Assembly (NCBI GenBank): GCA_005239435.1
Contig: SZNP01000004.1
Coordinates: forward strand, 558,001 to 622,000
Reading direction: 5' to 3'
Length of the DNA stretch: 64,000 bases
From: Halorussus salinisoli
GTDB taxonomy: Archaea; Halobacteriota; Halobacteria; Halobacteriales; Haladaptataceae
Shown here: in pieces, positions 17,874-26,350 of the stretch
How positions within the stretch are numbered: position 1 is the first letter of the stretch
Layout: each line of letters opens with the position of its first letter
Program-made: the position numbers and the translations under genes
Notes under the pieces: model-generated
What the model was told of the DNA's origin: nothing
Database searches by the model: none
The model's input: only the letters and a program-made list of their open reading frames with translations

Positions 17874-18791
17874 TCAGTCGACCACAGTGACGTCGAACTT
17901 GCTCTCCCAGCGATACCGCCGCCCGCCCCACACGAAGGTTCGGCGTGCGAGTGCGTAGGTCATGAGCGGTACCTGTGCGAGAATCGCCGGATAAGCCAGT
18001 AGGGCGGTCCATCGACGCACACCGAAGAACGCGTACACACCTGCGATGAAGATAGTCGTCCCACCAAATGCGTACGCCGGCACGAGCAGACAGAACATGG
18101 CCAAGAGCAACGTGACAAACCCCATGGAGACGATTCCAGGTAGGTCGTGTTGGCGGACGATTTGCGTGAAGCGGACGTGCCGTTCGAGCGTCTCGCGAAT
18201 CGTCCCGCCGATCTCGACGCGACGGACGCGTCGAAGGGGAGTCACTTCCAGATACTCTGACAGCAGGCCGTCGTCGCTCACCGTCTGCCGGAGATCGCTC
18301 AGGAACGCGTCGACGTCGAGATCGTCACGCTCGAACATCACCGCTCCAGCCCACGCCTTGTCGCTGGTGTACACACCGAGTGTCCCGCCGAGCGCGTAAA
18401 TCGGTTCGAGGAGCACGGACAGTGGGTCATGCCCGACGAAGAAGGGGAGTTCTGACACTGGGCCGTGTCGGTCGTAGTCGGCGTGGAGGCTGGTGAGCCA
18501 GTCGGATGGGTGGTGGAAGTCGTCGTCAGTCCACACGATGCGGTCGTGTCGAGCAGCCTTCATCCCCGTCGCGATGGCGTTCGCCTTCCCCGAACACCCC
18601 GTGGGTTCGCCGGCGACGACGAGGCGGACTTTTTCGGACAGATCGTCTACGTGGGTAGCAATTGAGTCCGTACTGTCGTCACAGATTACGAGGAATTCGT
18701 CCGTCGCCCGAAGTTGGTCGGCAACGTCTTCGCACGCGGAAGTCCAGTTGGTGGTCGGCAGGAGAACGCTCGTCGGCGGAGCACCGTCCAT
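17874..18791 (-). CDS. Membrane-associated glycosyltransferase family 2
   Basis: A 305-residue GT2 enzyme resembling ceramide-glucosyltransferase/HpnI-type proteins. The N-terminal GT-A domain begins TSVLLPTTNWTS and carries VICDDSTD, GCSGKANAIATGMKAA and the metal-binding IVWTDDDFHHPSDW. A later QTVSDDGLLSEYL is the second acidic motif. Residues 220-280 form two or three membrane helices (FVTLLLAMFCLLVPAYAFGG and following), ending in a basic tail. Such enzymes transfer sugar to a lipid at the inner membrane face. It is separated from the main glycan locus by 8.4 kb and is convergent to the doubtful ORF beside qNor. Confidence 0.82.
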   Translation of the reverse strand: MDGAPPTSVLLPTTNWTSACEDVADQLRATDEFLVICDDSTDSIATHVDDLSEKVRLVVAGEPTGCSGKANAIATGMKAARHDRIVWTDDDFHHPSDWLTSLHADYDRHGPVSELPFFVGHDPLSVLLEPIYALGGTLGVYTSDKAWAGAVMFERDDLDVDAFLSDLRQTVSDDGLLSEYLEVTPLRRVRRVEIGGTIRETLERHVRFTQIVRQHDLPGIVSMGFVTLLLAMFCLLVPAYAFGGTTIFIAGVYAFFGVRRWTALLAYPAILAQVPLMTYALARRTFVWGGRRYRWESKFDVTVVD

Positions 18792-18847
18792 AGAAGGACC
18801 TTATCGGAACTGGGCTAAATCCTCTTCTACAACCGGTGCGATTTCTA

Positions 18848-19639
18848 AAGTCCGTACGAACTTTACGAATCTCGGACAGTCGAGCGCTCCAGTCCGCCAG
18901 GGTTTCGCGATTCATGCGAGTCGTACGATTCTCAAAGTTCTCAGAGTTCGTAAAGGGTGTGAGGGTCGCGCAATCTTTACGATTCTCGGACGAGTGAGCA
19001 TCAAGTCCGCCAGTGTCCCGAGATTCTTACGAATCGTACAGTTCTCAAACCTCTAGAAGTTCGTAAAGACCGTAAAGTTCGTATGGTTCTTGCAGACCGC
19101 ATTCAGTAGTCGAGGTCGTCGACTACGAACCCCACGAGTCCCAAGTTGTGTGCGAATTGTAGGAATTGCACAAATCGTAGAATTCGCAAAAAGTTGAAAG
19201 TTCGTACGAATCGTAGAGTTCGTACACGTCTCAGAATTCTCGTCTATGGTGGAATCGATCGATACCGAATTCCACGAGCCTCGAGAACTCCTGAATGTGT
19301 ACGAATCGCAAAGTTCGTAGAATTCTCGAGTCCCTTAGAAATCGTACAAATCTGAAGATTCGTACACCTTTCACGAGCTTTTTCTCCCGTTGAGGAGCCT
19401 ATCGGCGGCGAACTCCGCAACTCTCACGACCTCTGCGATGTGTACGAATCGTGAGAATCGTGCAGTTCTGAAACCATTTAAAAATCGTAGGGTTCGGAGA
19501 GTCCGTAAGCGTCTTACGAACTTTTATTATCGCTGGTTGAGTCGAGTCCAACGACGGCGAAGCCGACGACTCCCCCCGAACCTCGCGAAGTGTGCGAACT
19601 CTACGATTCGTGAAGTTCGTATAGTTCGTACCGTTCGCT
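18848..19639. repeat. Large array of degenerate 9-bp tandem repeats (putative centromere/operator)
   Basis: About 54 nine-bp units in eight blocks between a GT2 gene and the parA-like gene. Commonest units are CGAATCGTA, AAGTTCGTA and GAGTTCGTA (consensus roughly NRRTTCGTA). Phase is exact within blocks: 19021-19101 has 9 units, 19153-19242 has 10, 19293-19373 has 9, 19436-19525 has 10, and 19595-19639 has 5 ending 12 bp before the parA ATG. Shorter blocks are at 18848-18874, 18908-18961 and 18971-18988. Spacers of about 50-70 bp are GC-rich and not periodic. Direct repeats beside a partition ATPase typically bind the centromere-binding partner and also repress the operon. Confidence 0.85.
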
Positions 19640-19651
19640 ACGGTGAAAACC

Positions 19652-20626
19652 ATGACACAGACTAAGACATCCAGCAAACGAGACCCACGAGCAGTCTGCC
19701 TCCCGATGCTCAAGGGCGGTTTCGGAAAGAGCGTCTTCGCAAACACCCTCGGTGGCGTCCTCGGTGACCTCCGAGACCACGACGTCCTCGTCGCCGACCT
19801 TGACCCGGCCGGACACCTCTCAACCGGTCTCGGGTACTACACGCGCGAAGACGCGGACGCCCTCGATCTCGGCGACGTTCTCCTGGACGACACCGCCCCG
19901 GAGGAGATTATCAAGCATCCAGGCTACGGGTTCGACTTCGTTCCGAGCCTGAATCTCGAAACGGTGACCGAGGACCTCGCCCGTGACAGCGTGATGGCGA
20001 GCGACATGCGACTCAAGCAAGACCTCGTCGACCCACTCCTCGGTGACAAGTACGAGTACATTCTATTCGACATTCCCGGGAGTCGGAACAAGCTGGTGAA
20101 CAACGCGGTCGTCGCAGCGCCGAACGCCATCCTTCCGTTGAAGCCCGTCCCCGAAGCCTTGAATGGAATGCGCGAGACCGCGACGAAACTCGTTGGCGAG
20201 ATTCGCCAGCATATCGACTTCGAGATTTTGGCAGTCGTGCCGAACGACCTTCGGGCACGCATCGACCAGCAGACGAAGGACCGCCGTCTCCTCGAAGCGA
20301 TGAACACCCAGGAGCAGTTCGCCGCCTATCTCCTCGCTGGCCGCGACGGCGTCGACCCTGACTCGGGTACCATCCCCGACGACGTAGACGTCGAGGCGGT
20401 CCTCGATAACCATATCCCACCATTCGCGCGCGTCACCGCGGACGAGTGGGACGCAATCGACGCGGGGGAGATGGCTCCGCCGAAGGTGCCGATTCGTCAC
20501 TCCGCCGCGTTCGGAGATGCGTACGAGGACCGGAAACCGGTGACCGCGTACGATTCGGAGTGTAGCCAGGTTCGGTACTTCGAGACGCTGGCGAAGATTA
20601 TCGAGCAGGGAGGAATCCAGCAATGA
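19652..20626 (+). CDS. parA: ParA/MinD/Soj-type partition ATPase
   Basis: A 324-residue ParA-family ATPase that should drive DNA segregation by ATP-dependent binding to nucleoid DNA and release by its partner. The deviant Walker A is KGGFGKSV at residues 21-28, Walker A' is DLDPAGHLSTGL at 49-60, and a Walker B-like strand is EYILFDIPGSR near 135. The ATG at 19652 is preferred over an in-frame GTG at 19643 because it sits closer to the first strand. The gene overlaps its downstream partner by ATGA, so the two are translationally coupled. The 9-bp repeat array ends 12 bp upstream, suggesting autorepression. Haloarchaeal ParA proteins occur on both plasmids and chromosomes. Confidence 0.87.
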   Translation: MTQTKTSSKRDPRAVCLPMLKGGFGKSVFANTLGGVLGDLRDHDVLVADLDPAGHLSTGLGYYTREDADALDLGDVLLDDTAPEEIIKHPGYGFDFVPSLNLETVTEDLARDSVMASDMRLKQDLVDPLLGDKYEYILFDIPGSRNKLVNNAVVAAPNAILPLKPVPEALNGMRETATKLVGEIRQHIDFEILAVVPNDLRARIDQQTKDRRLLEAMNTQEQFAAYLLAGRDGVDPDSGTIPDDVDVEAVLDNHIPPFARVTADEWDAIDAGEMAPPKVPIRHSAAFGDAYEDRKPVTAYDSECSQVRYFETLAKIIEQGGIQQ

Positions 20627-21009
20627 CGGGGTTCGACCTCGGCGAATCAGCCACCGACGACGACCCAGAAACGGAATCAGACGAGACGGGCGCAATCTCG
20701 GAGACGAACGATGTGCCGGACCAAGACGAACCGAGTCGTGACGAAAAGGAGACCGACCCGCGAGAAGAGCCCGGATTTCCGTTCACCGACGGTCTCCGCG
20801 AGAGCTGGTACGTCCGAGACGAGACGATGACCGAGTTCGAAGACGCCGTCGATTTCGAGGCGAAGCCGCTACTCCGTGAGCACGGCGTCCGAAACGAAAC
20901 GGGACGCGAGATTCAAGATGCCGCAATTCAAGTCGCAACGAACAATCCGGAGGAACTCGCTCGCGCCATCCTCGACGTCCGAGGCGTCGATATCGACAGC
21001 GACGAATAG
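20623..21009 (+). CDS. Small acidic partner of the ParA-like ATPase
   Basis: A 128-residue protein starting inside the parA stop (ATGA overlap). The first 45 residues are extremely acidic and probably disordered (TDDDPETESDET and following). The ordered C-terminal part from about residue 50 starts with PGFPFTDGLRESWYVRDETM and ends with a helix-rich stretch (FEAKPLLREHGVRNETGREI, then ELARAILDVRG). It has no ParB N-terminal nuclease domain. By position it should be the centromere-binding adaptor of the cassette, with the C-terminal helices as candidate DNA-binding or dimerisation module. The disordered acidic tail could contact ParA. Direct DNA binding is inference, not visible in the sequence. 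Confidence 0.7.
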   Translation: MTGFDLGESATDDDPETESDETGAISETNDVPDQDEPSRDEKETDPREEPGFPFTDGLRESWYVRDETMTEFEDAVDFEAKPLLREHGVRNETGREIQDAAIQVATNNPEELARAILDVRGVDIDSDE

Positions 21010-21678
21010 TAGCAAGCCACTATCGCGTTCTCACCGATATCGTGTTCGAAGTAAACGAGTTAGCGGAGACTCGATGCGAGACGCCGGTTGCTGCGTGCTC
21101 CCTCGATTCTACGAACGCGTCCCCATCCAATCATCGACCGACATCCGTCGATATCTCGTTCGGCTTCGACACTACACTAGTCCACTCGGAATTCTGCGAA
21201 TCGTAAAGCTCGTGCGAACTGTAAAACTTGGACGAGTCTTAAAGCCCGGAAGATTCGTGCAATTCGCTTTCACGTACGCCAGCGTCACCGGCACGGTGGC
21301 GGCAATTACCGTCGAAGTTTCCTCTCCATTTTCGGTCGGTAGTTGAACCGCGTACGACCGCTACCATGAGTTGCTGGGTTCGAGTCGCGATGGCGGTTGT
21401 CCCAGCAAGCGACCATACTTCTTGTCGGTCGTCGTCATCGCTCTGAGAGAGGGAGTCGAGGTCGTTGATGTTGTCCACAAGCTTGGCGAATCGTGATTCG
21501 TATGTAGTCGCCAGTCCACGACTGTGGAATCGAGTTACGTCGACAGGGCGAACCCGGGGCGGTTTGGAGGGTGTGACAATCGAGACTCAAGCGTATGTAC
21601 CGATTCCACACTGTTAGGGGCGCTGTCGACAGTACCAGTATCTACTTGGCGTTGTGGGGGGCAACCAACCTGTAACGA
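21010..21678. other. Intergenic region containing the downstream repeat block
   Basis: 669 bp without a convincing gene. The downstream 9-bp array (21188-21268) lies in its first half. A minus-strand frame around 21239-21478 reads FAKLVDNINDLDSLSQSDDD near its open start, then LAGTTAIATRTQQLMVAVV. It looks like a decayed gene start that runs into the array; I do not recognise it. Confidence 0.4.
21188..21268. repeat. Downstream block of the 9-bp repeat (9 units)
   Basis: Nine consecutive 9-mers in perfect phase: GGAATTCTG, CGAATCGTA, AAGCTCGTG, CGAACTGTA, AAACTTGGA, CGAGTCTTA, AAGCCCGGA, AGATTCGTG, CAATTCGCT. Its unit is the same as the array upstream of parA, so the two-gene cassette is bracketed by repeats on both sides. 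That supports a single protein loading on both flanks. Confidence 0.82.
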
Positions 21679-22395
21679 ATGAACCGGATGTCGCTTCTCG
21701 TCCCTGTGGTGTTCCCCCGTGAGGAGTCCTTGACGGACGCAAATGTACAGGGGTTGACCGGGTTCGATATCGTGTTGTTCGGCTACTGGAAGACTCCCGA
21801 AGGGACGGACCCAGCGGTCGTCCGCGAGGAACACGCGGTCGACGCCGAGGCTGAACTGTACGAGTTGGCGGCCCAGTTCAGTCGTGCCGGTGCGTCAACG
21901 GACGTCCAGTTACACTTTGGACCGGACGACGAGTACTTGGAAACCCTCCAGAATCGCATCGTCGCCGACACCGATGCTGACGCGGTCGTGATTCCGAAAC
22001 GAATCACGATGTGGAACAACGTTTTGGTCCCGTTGCGCGATGACCGGAACGCGGATCGGATCGTGGAGTTCCTCACTGCATTCGACCCGGAGACAATTTT
22101 CACGTTGGAGTTGTTCCACGTTGCGACGGATGAGAGTGACGTCGACGCTGCACGGGAGATGCTCGGTGAGGTGGAACGAATGCTACTCGCCCATGGGTTC
22201 ACCGAGAGTGACCTCGAAGTGACCGTCGCTGTTGCGGAGGACCCGGACGCAGCGATTATTGAGCGGGCGGGCCGCCACAATGTCGTCGTAATCGGGGAGA
22301 CGGAGGAACAAACGGACGCGAAGCAGTTCCTTGGATGGACCTACGAACGTATCGCGGAGCGGACTGACGTCCCGGTCGTTGTCGTCCGCAAGTAG
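21679..22395 (+). CDS. Universal stress protein (UspA family), tandem-type
   Basis: A 238-residue cytoplasmic protein. The second half (from WNNVLVPLRDDRNADRIVEF near residue 114) is a clear USP alpha/beta domain ending VVVIGETEEQ and DVPVVVVRK. The first half (SLLVPVVFPREESLTDANVQ) looks like a degenerate USP domain, giving a double-domain arrangement common in haloarchaea. The ATP-binding G-x2-G-x9-G(S/T) motif is not intact, so nucleotide binding is uncertain. Such proteins help in starvation, redox and osmotic stress. It has no obvious operon partner. Confidence 0.82.
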   Translation: MNRMSLLVPVVFPREESLTDANVQGLTGFDIVLFGYWKTPEGTDPAVVREEHAVDAEAELYELAAQFSRAGASTDVQLHFGPDDEYLETLQNRIVADTDADAVVIPKRITMWNNVLVPLRDDRNADRIVEFLTAFDPETIFTLELFHVATDESDVDAAREMLGEVERMLLAHGFTESDLEVTVAVAEDPDAAIIERAGRHNVVVIGETEEQTDAKQFLGWTYERIAERTDVPVVVVRK

Positions 22396-22708
22396 TGAAC
22401 CATCAATATGTCTACCTACGGCTACGTCTCCTCGGCCATCATCGTTTCAGTTTGGTTTGTCTGCTCGACGGTGACGAACGCGAAATCGTGGACGGGTCGA
22501 TTGCTCGTCTGTTGAACGCACGGCCGGTCGGCCGTGCGATTCGACCGCAGGCAATCGGATGACTGGTTGCCGTTCGAATCACGGTACGCGACAGGGACGA
22601 TCCGTCCACAATCGATGACGACCCCGTGACCGACAGTGCCCGAGTGGTCGTTCAGCAATCGGTTCAAAACGAGACGGCTGCCGAGGCATAGCGTTCCGAA
22701 AAAGGCCA
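22396..22708. other. Gap with a possible small ORF
   Basis: 313 bp. A minus-strand frame (22422-22712) with GC-rich third positions could encode a 96-residue protein containing GVVIDCGRIVPVAYRD and VHDFAFVTVEQTNQTE. I recognise no family, and it overlaps the end of the beta-propeller gene by a few bases. It may be a real hypothetical protein or a remnant; evidence is too weak to call. Confidence 0.3.
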
Positions 22709-23820
22709 TCAATTTTTGATTTCAGGTTCGATTTTTGCCAGCCAAATCCCGTCTTTACCACTCCAACCGCCAACAACCAGCGCACCGTCTTCTAACCGAG
22801 AAAGTCCAACGGGAGTCCCCAAGTTGACAGATATCGTGACCGTCTCCTGCACTTGACCCCATCGATCGACAACGTGAATCGGTTTCTCGGGATCCCGCCC
22901 TGATCGGTTCTGGTTCTGCGGCTCGCCCGTGAGCGCAAACCCATCACCGTAAGGGGTTAGGTCCACAACGGACTGTGGGTCGTACGTCCGCCGCCAGATG
23001 AACTCGCCGTCGGAGGTAGTCCGAACCAGCATCCCTCGGCGATGGACGTCCGGTATCGAACCCGTACTGCCACCGTAGAGGACACCGTTAGTTGCGGGAA
23101 CAGCGACGTTGACGCCCTCAGAGCCAACACCCCCGTAGGTGTGACGCCAGGCAGGTGTACCATCGGAATCGACGGCACATAGCCACGCGTCATCGTCGCT
23201 CCCTCCAGCAAGGAGGAACCCCTCTTCCCGTGGAAAGAGGTCACTGACGTAGTCTCCGTCGTATGTTTGCTCCCATCGTGTGTGACCCTTGGCGTCAACT
23301 GCACGGACCCAAGCGCGTAGGTCAGCATCGACCCGGCGAAGATCAGCGCGATACCCCCAGATGAGATAGCCGTCGTTTGTGGGGTGGAGAGCACGGATAC
23401 CATGGGGAGCCTCGGCGCGCCACCGCCATTGCTCTTGGCCGTCTTCGTCAAGGTGGAGAAGCCACAGCCTCGGTGACTCGTCTGTCGTCCCGAGTACGGT
23501 ATACCCACTGTCGACTGGGACGACGTCGACAACTCTGGTAAATCCAGGCGTATCGACGGTCGTCGTCCACCGGGAAGTACCGTCGGGACCGATTTCCGCG
23601 AGCCACGCGGTCGCTGAACGGCTACTGCCTGTCCGCCCGACCACCAGCACGCCACCGTTTGCGTCCCCGATTGCCTGACACTGGAATTCGGAATCACCGT
23701 AGGTCCGCTTCCATTTGACGGCGTCCGAAGTCGGTGCGTTCTCGGAGCGATACCTCGCGCCAATCGCAACTCCGGAGATTGCTGGGACAGTTTTCTCGGA
23801 TAATTGGATTCGGCCGTCAG
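22709..23820 (-). pseudogene. Beta-propeller (PQQ/WD-like) protein lacking its 5' end
   Basis: About 370 codons with five to seven propeller blades. Repeated motifs include VKWKRTYGDSEFQCQAIGD, TRWEQTYDGDYVSDLF, PAWRHTYGGVGSEGV and FIWRRTYDPQSVVDL. These are typical of secreted haloarchaeal PQQ-like repeat proteins. The sequence before it (TVPAISGVAIGARYRS) looks like the tail of a Tat or Sec signal, but the expected RR motif and start codon are gone. Upstream in the same frame one enters the 3' end of the flavin oxidase gene antiphase. Either the gene was cut when the oxidase arrived or it begins inside that gene; truncation seems more likely. Confidence 0.6.
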
Positions 23821-25238
23821 GCGTCGTCGGGGTCGATATTGACGTTCTGGCTGAATACGTTGTCGGGGTCGTAGGCAGCCTTGGCCTTAGCGAGGCGCTC
23901 GTAGCTGTCACCGTAGACTTGCTTCGTCCAGTCTTCCCACTCGCGTTCTTCGACCCCGGTGAAGCCAGCGTAGGCACCTTCGGCGCCTTCACGGCGTAGT
24001 TGGCGCTCAGTTTCTACGGCCCAGTCGAGGGTGGACTGATTCTGGAACTCCTCCCAGTTGCCCTCGATGGTGATCATGTACTGCTTGTCGTCCCACGCGT
24101 ACGCGGCGTCGGGGCCGTGGCCGATGTTCCCGCCGAGCGGCCACACACCGATAGCTGCCATCGGGGTGGGGACGGCTTCCGTCTGCTCGAGGACGGTGTC
24201 GTGGATGTCGTCGGTAAGTTCGTCGACGAATACCGAGCGGTGGGTGTACTTGCGGCCCCACGGGTACATCTGCGTCCCGAGGTCGTGGAGCATCTCGTAG
24301 GGCATCACATCGCTCATGTCGATGAGCGGGTCAGCAATGTCGCGCAGCGGCGCGATGGCCTCCGCACCCTCTTTGGGGTCGCCAGCGTAGCAACCGAGGA
24401 TGCCGACAGCGTCGGTGCCCGCGAGTTCGTCGGGCATCGGTGGTAGATTGGGGACGTGGCCGTTGATGAGGATAGTGGTCAGCTCTGCGGGGGCGTCAGT
24501 CATGACTTCGCGGAATGTCGCGAGGACGTCCTCGGCGACGTCTGCCGGGTAGAAGATGCCGAGGCTCTGCACCATCGGGCCGACCTCGTACAACTCGAAC
24601 TCGAAGTTGGTGACCACACCGAAGTTGCCGCCACCGCCGCGGACGGCCCAGAACAGCGCCTCGTTGTGGTCCGGCGAGGCCTTCCGCAGTTCACCATCAG
24701 GGGTGACGATTTCGACGCTGCGGAGTGCATCGATGCCGAGCCCATGCTTGCGGCGGATCCAGCCGATACCGCCGCCGAGCGTCGATCCGGGAATGCCGAC
24801 ATCGCCCGCGCTGCCGGTCGGGGTAGCCAGGCCGTGCTTCTGGGTCTCGGCAAGAACGTCCTCGGCGCGGGCGCCGGGCCCGACGCGTGCGACCTTCTGT
24901 TCGGGATCGACGTGGACGCTGTCCATGTCTGCGAGGTCGATTACCAGTCCCTGGTTGACGATGGCACTTCCGGCCTGATGGTGGGCGCCACCGCGGATAG
25001 AGAGTTCGAGGCCGTTGTCGCGGGCGAACTGAACAGCGTGGCTGACGTCAGTTGCACCCTTAACGCGGGCGATAACGGCAGGATACTTGTTGATGAGGCC
25101 ATTCCACACGTTGCGAGCATCTTCGTATTCATCGCTGTCCGGAAGGATGAGATCGCCGCGGAGGTTCTCGTCGAAGTCCTTGATGTCCTGTTCGTCGAGT
25201 TCGGCGACGGTTCCAAGCGGGTGCTTGCGAGCCGACAT
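23817..25238 (-). CDS. FAD-linked oxidase (BBE/6-hydroxynicotine-oxidase-like)
   Basis: A 473-residue flavoenzyme of the PCMH/VAO fold with a C-terminal BBE (berberine bridge) domain. The FAD domain runs from PAVIARVKGATDVSHAVQFA through SIRGGAHHQAGS, where a His may bind FAD covalently. It continues through VGPGARAEDV to GIPGSTLGGGIGWIRRKHGL. The substrate domain follows, and the BBE end reads YDPDNVFSQNVNIDPDD. Such enzymes oxidise sugars, alcohols or N-heterocycles with O2 or another acceptor. Start at 25238 is chosen because upstream codons lie in the promoter. Substrate unknown. An operator-like repeat sits directly upstream, suggesting its own regulator. Confidence 0.87.
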   Translation of the reverse strand: MSARKHPLGTVAELDEQDIKDFDENLRGDLILPDSDEYEDARNVWNGLINKYPAVIARVKGATDVSHAVQFARDNGLELSIRGGAHHQAGSAIVNQGLVIDLADMDSVHVDPEQKVARVGPGARAEDVLAETQKHGLATPTGSAGDVGIPGSTLGGGIGWIRRKHGLGIDALRSVEIVTPDGELRKASPDHNEALFWAVRGGGGNFGVVTNFEFELYEVGPMVQSLGIFYPADVAEDVLATFREVMTDAPAELTTILINGHVPNLPPMPDELAGTDAVGILGCYAGDPKEGAEAIAPLRDIADPLIDMSDVMPYEMLHDLGTQMYPWGRKYTHRSVFVDELTDDIHDTVLEQTEAVPTPMAAIGVWPLGGNIGHGPDAAYAWDDKQYMITIEGNWEEFQNQSTLDWAVETERQLRREGAEGAYAGFTGVEEREWEDWTKQVYGDSYERLAKAKAAYDPDNVFSQNVNIDPDDA

Positions 25239-25241
25239 AGA

Positions 25242-25280
25242 TGGACAATTGAGTCCACCAATGGACAGATTATAAAAATA
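25242..25280 (-). promoter_or_regulatory. Promoter with three TGGAC half-sites before the flavin oxidase
   Basis: On the plus strand TGGAC occurs at 25242-25246, and GTCCA-CCAA-TGGAC at 25253-25266 forms a 5-bp inverted repeat. The AT-rich TATAAAAATA (25271-25280) lies about 33 bp before the start. The repeat is between TATA and the start codon, where a bound repressor would block transcription. The remaining sequence up to 25644 shows no gene. Confidence 0.5.
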
Positions 25281-25644
25281 TCTGTTATTTACATTTCGAG
25301 AGTGTCTTATCATATCTGATTAAGAAACGATGGTTTAGCGACCACCCTCGTACGTCCGTTACATATTCATTTGACTAGCATCGTACTCCACGATTATCTA
25401 TGAAGGCGCTAATCTTCATACCCTGTATCGAAGCTAAGGTAGAGTTGAAATAATCAGTAGCCTCCAGCGTCCTCAAAGCACCGACCACAACGGCTGATCC
25501 CATCACCAATCTGCACCTCGCCAGTCCGGATGGACGCGATATACCGTTGCGGGACATGACGCAAGGCCCCACAAGCCGTTGTATCACTAGTCGACCCCGG
25601 TTGGGACCGATGAACCGTCCCCGTGTGTTTGTTGAGGAGGCGTG

Positions 25645-25995
25645 TCATCGGTCTCGAATGGTCTGGGGACCTGTGGTGGCTGGAGTGTCGTCCTCGTCAG
25701 GCGTAATCTCGATCTCCCCAGTTGCATACACACGCACAGCACAATCATTGAGACAGAATGACACCCAGCCATCGTCACGACTGGAACCGGAAGTCGGTGG
25801 ATGAAAGAGATTGTTGAGTGCATCGGGGTCTATCATCTCGAACACGGGGCCAAGGTCGGTCGGTGGCGTGTTAGTGATTGCTGCAACACCCATGATAACG
25901 GCAGTAGTGACGGACTCGTCATCTCGCCAATCATGGTGAAGTTGGTACGTGTTAGTTGCTGCGTCGAATGTGATTGCGGTGTCGGTGGTTTGCAT
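25645..25995 (-). CDS. HalOD1 output-domain protein
   Basis: A 116-residue single-domain protein starting at MQTTDTAITFDAATNTYQLH. It matches the haloarchaeal HalOD1 output domain: a conserved SVTTAVIMGVAAITN helix, the acidic PPTDLGPVFEMIDPDALNNL, and a strand-rich end (WVSFCLNDCAVRVYATGEI) that is the usual 'f.y.g..v.v...g.i.v' hairpin. The domain is found alone or fused to response regulators and its molecular role is undefined. The 14 codons before the chosen ATG do not resemble the family. No operon partner is visible. Confidence 0.78.
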   Translation of the reverse strand: MQTTDTAITFDAATNTYQLHHDWRDDESVTTAVIMGVAAITNTPPTDLGPVFEMIDPDALNNLFHPPTSGSSRDDGWVSFCLNDCAVRVYATGEIEITPDEDDTPATTGPQTIRDR

Positions 25996-26350
25996 CAAGC
26001 CTCCCCCTATGACACGTAGTGTACTTACAGATGTCAATGTTATTGCCAGCTTCTATTTGCTTATTTAATGGTACGACAGGAGCCTGATGAACGAGGGCTT
26101 TATACCAAAGGGTTACACCTGCAATACGGCGACGTTTTGAATAAACGATGTACTGCAGTCTTGCGAATGTGATCCATTCGGAAAACGAGCGGGCGCTACA
26201 GGCTCCGGTTCAACTGTCGAACGAATCTTCCTTGAGACGTGAGGCGGCCGAATTTGGCCGTCTCAGAACAGTGATTAGCTGCAGTACTTGATATTAAGTA
26301 CGTGGCTCGGCGGAAGACGGGGAATGTGGCTCTTCTCCATACTTCGTTTC
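25996..26350. other. Intergenic region, no gene seen
   Basis: 355 bp, including an AT-rich stretch near 26040-26075 that may hold the HalOD1 promoter. No supported reading frame. Confidence 0.5.

Noticed and set aside
17592..18002. A 136-residue membrane protein beside qNor
   Set aside because: Only the first 55 residues look real; the rest is antisense to the glycosyltransferase gene, so it is at best a fragment.
19146..19355. The array as protein-coding (9 bp is three codons)
   Set aside because: The frame of the repeat changes between blocks, spacers bring stops, and the arginine-rich translations are unlike haloarchaeal proteins.
18848..19639. The repeat array as a CRISPR
   Set aside because: Units are 9 bp, degenerate and directly adjacent, with no 28-40 bp conserved repeat alternating with unique spacers, and no cas genes.
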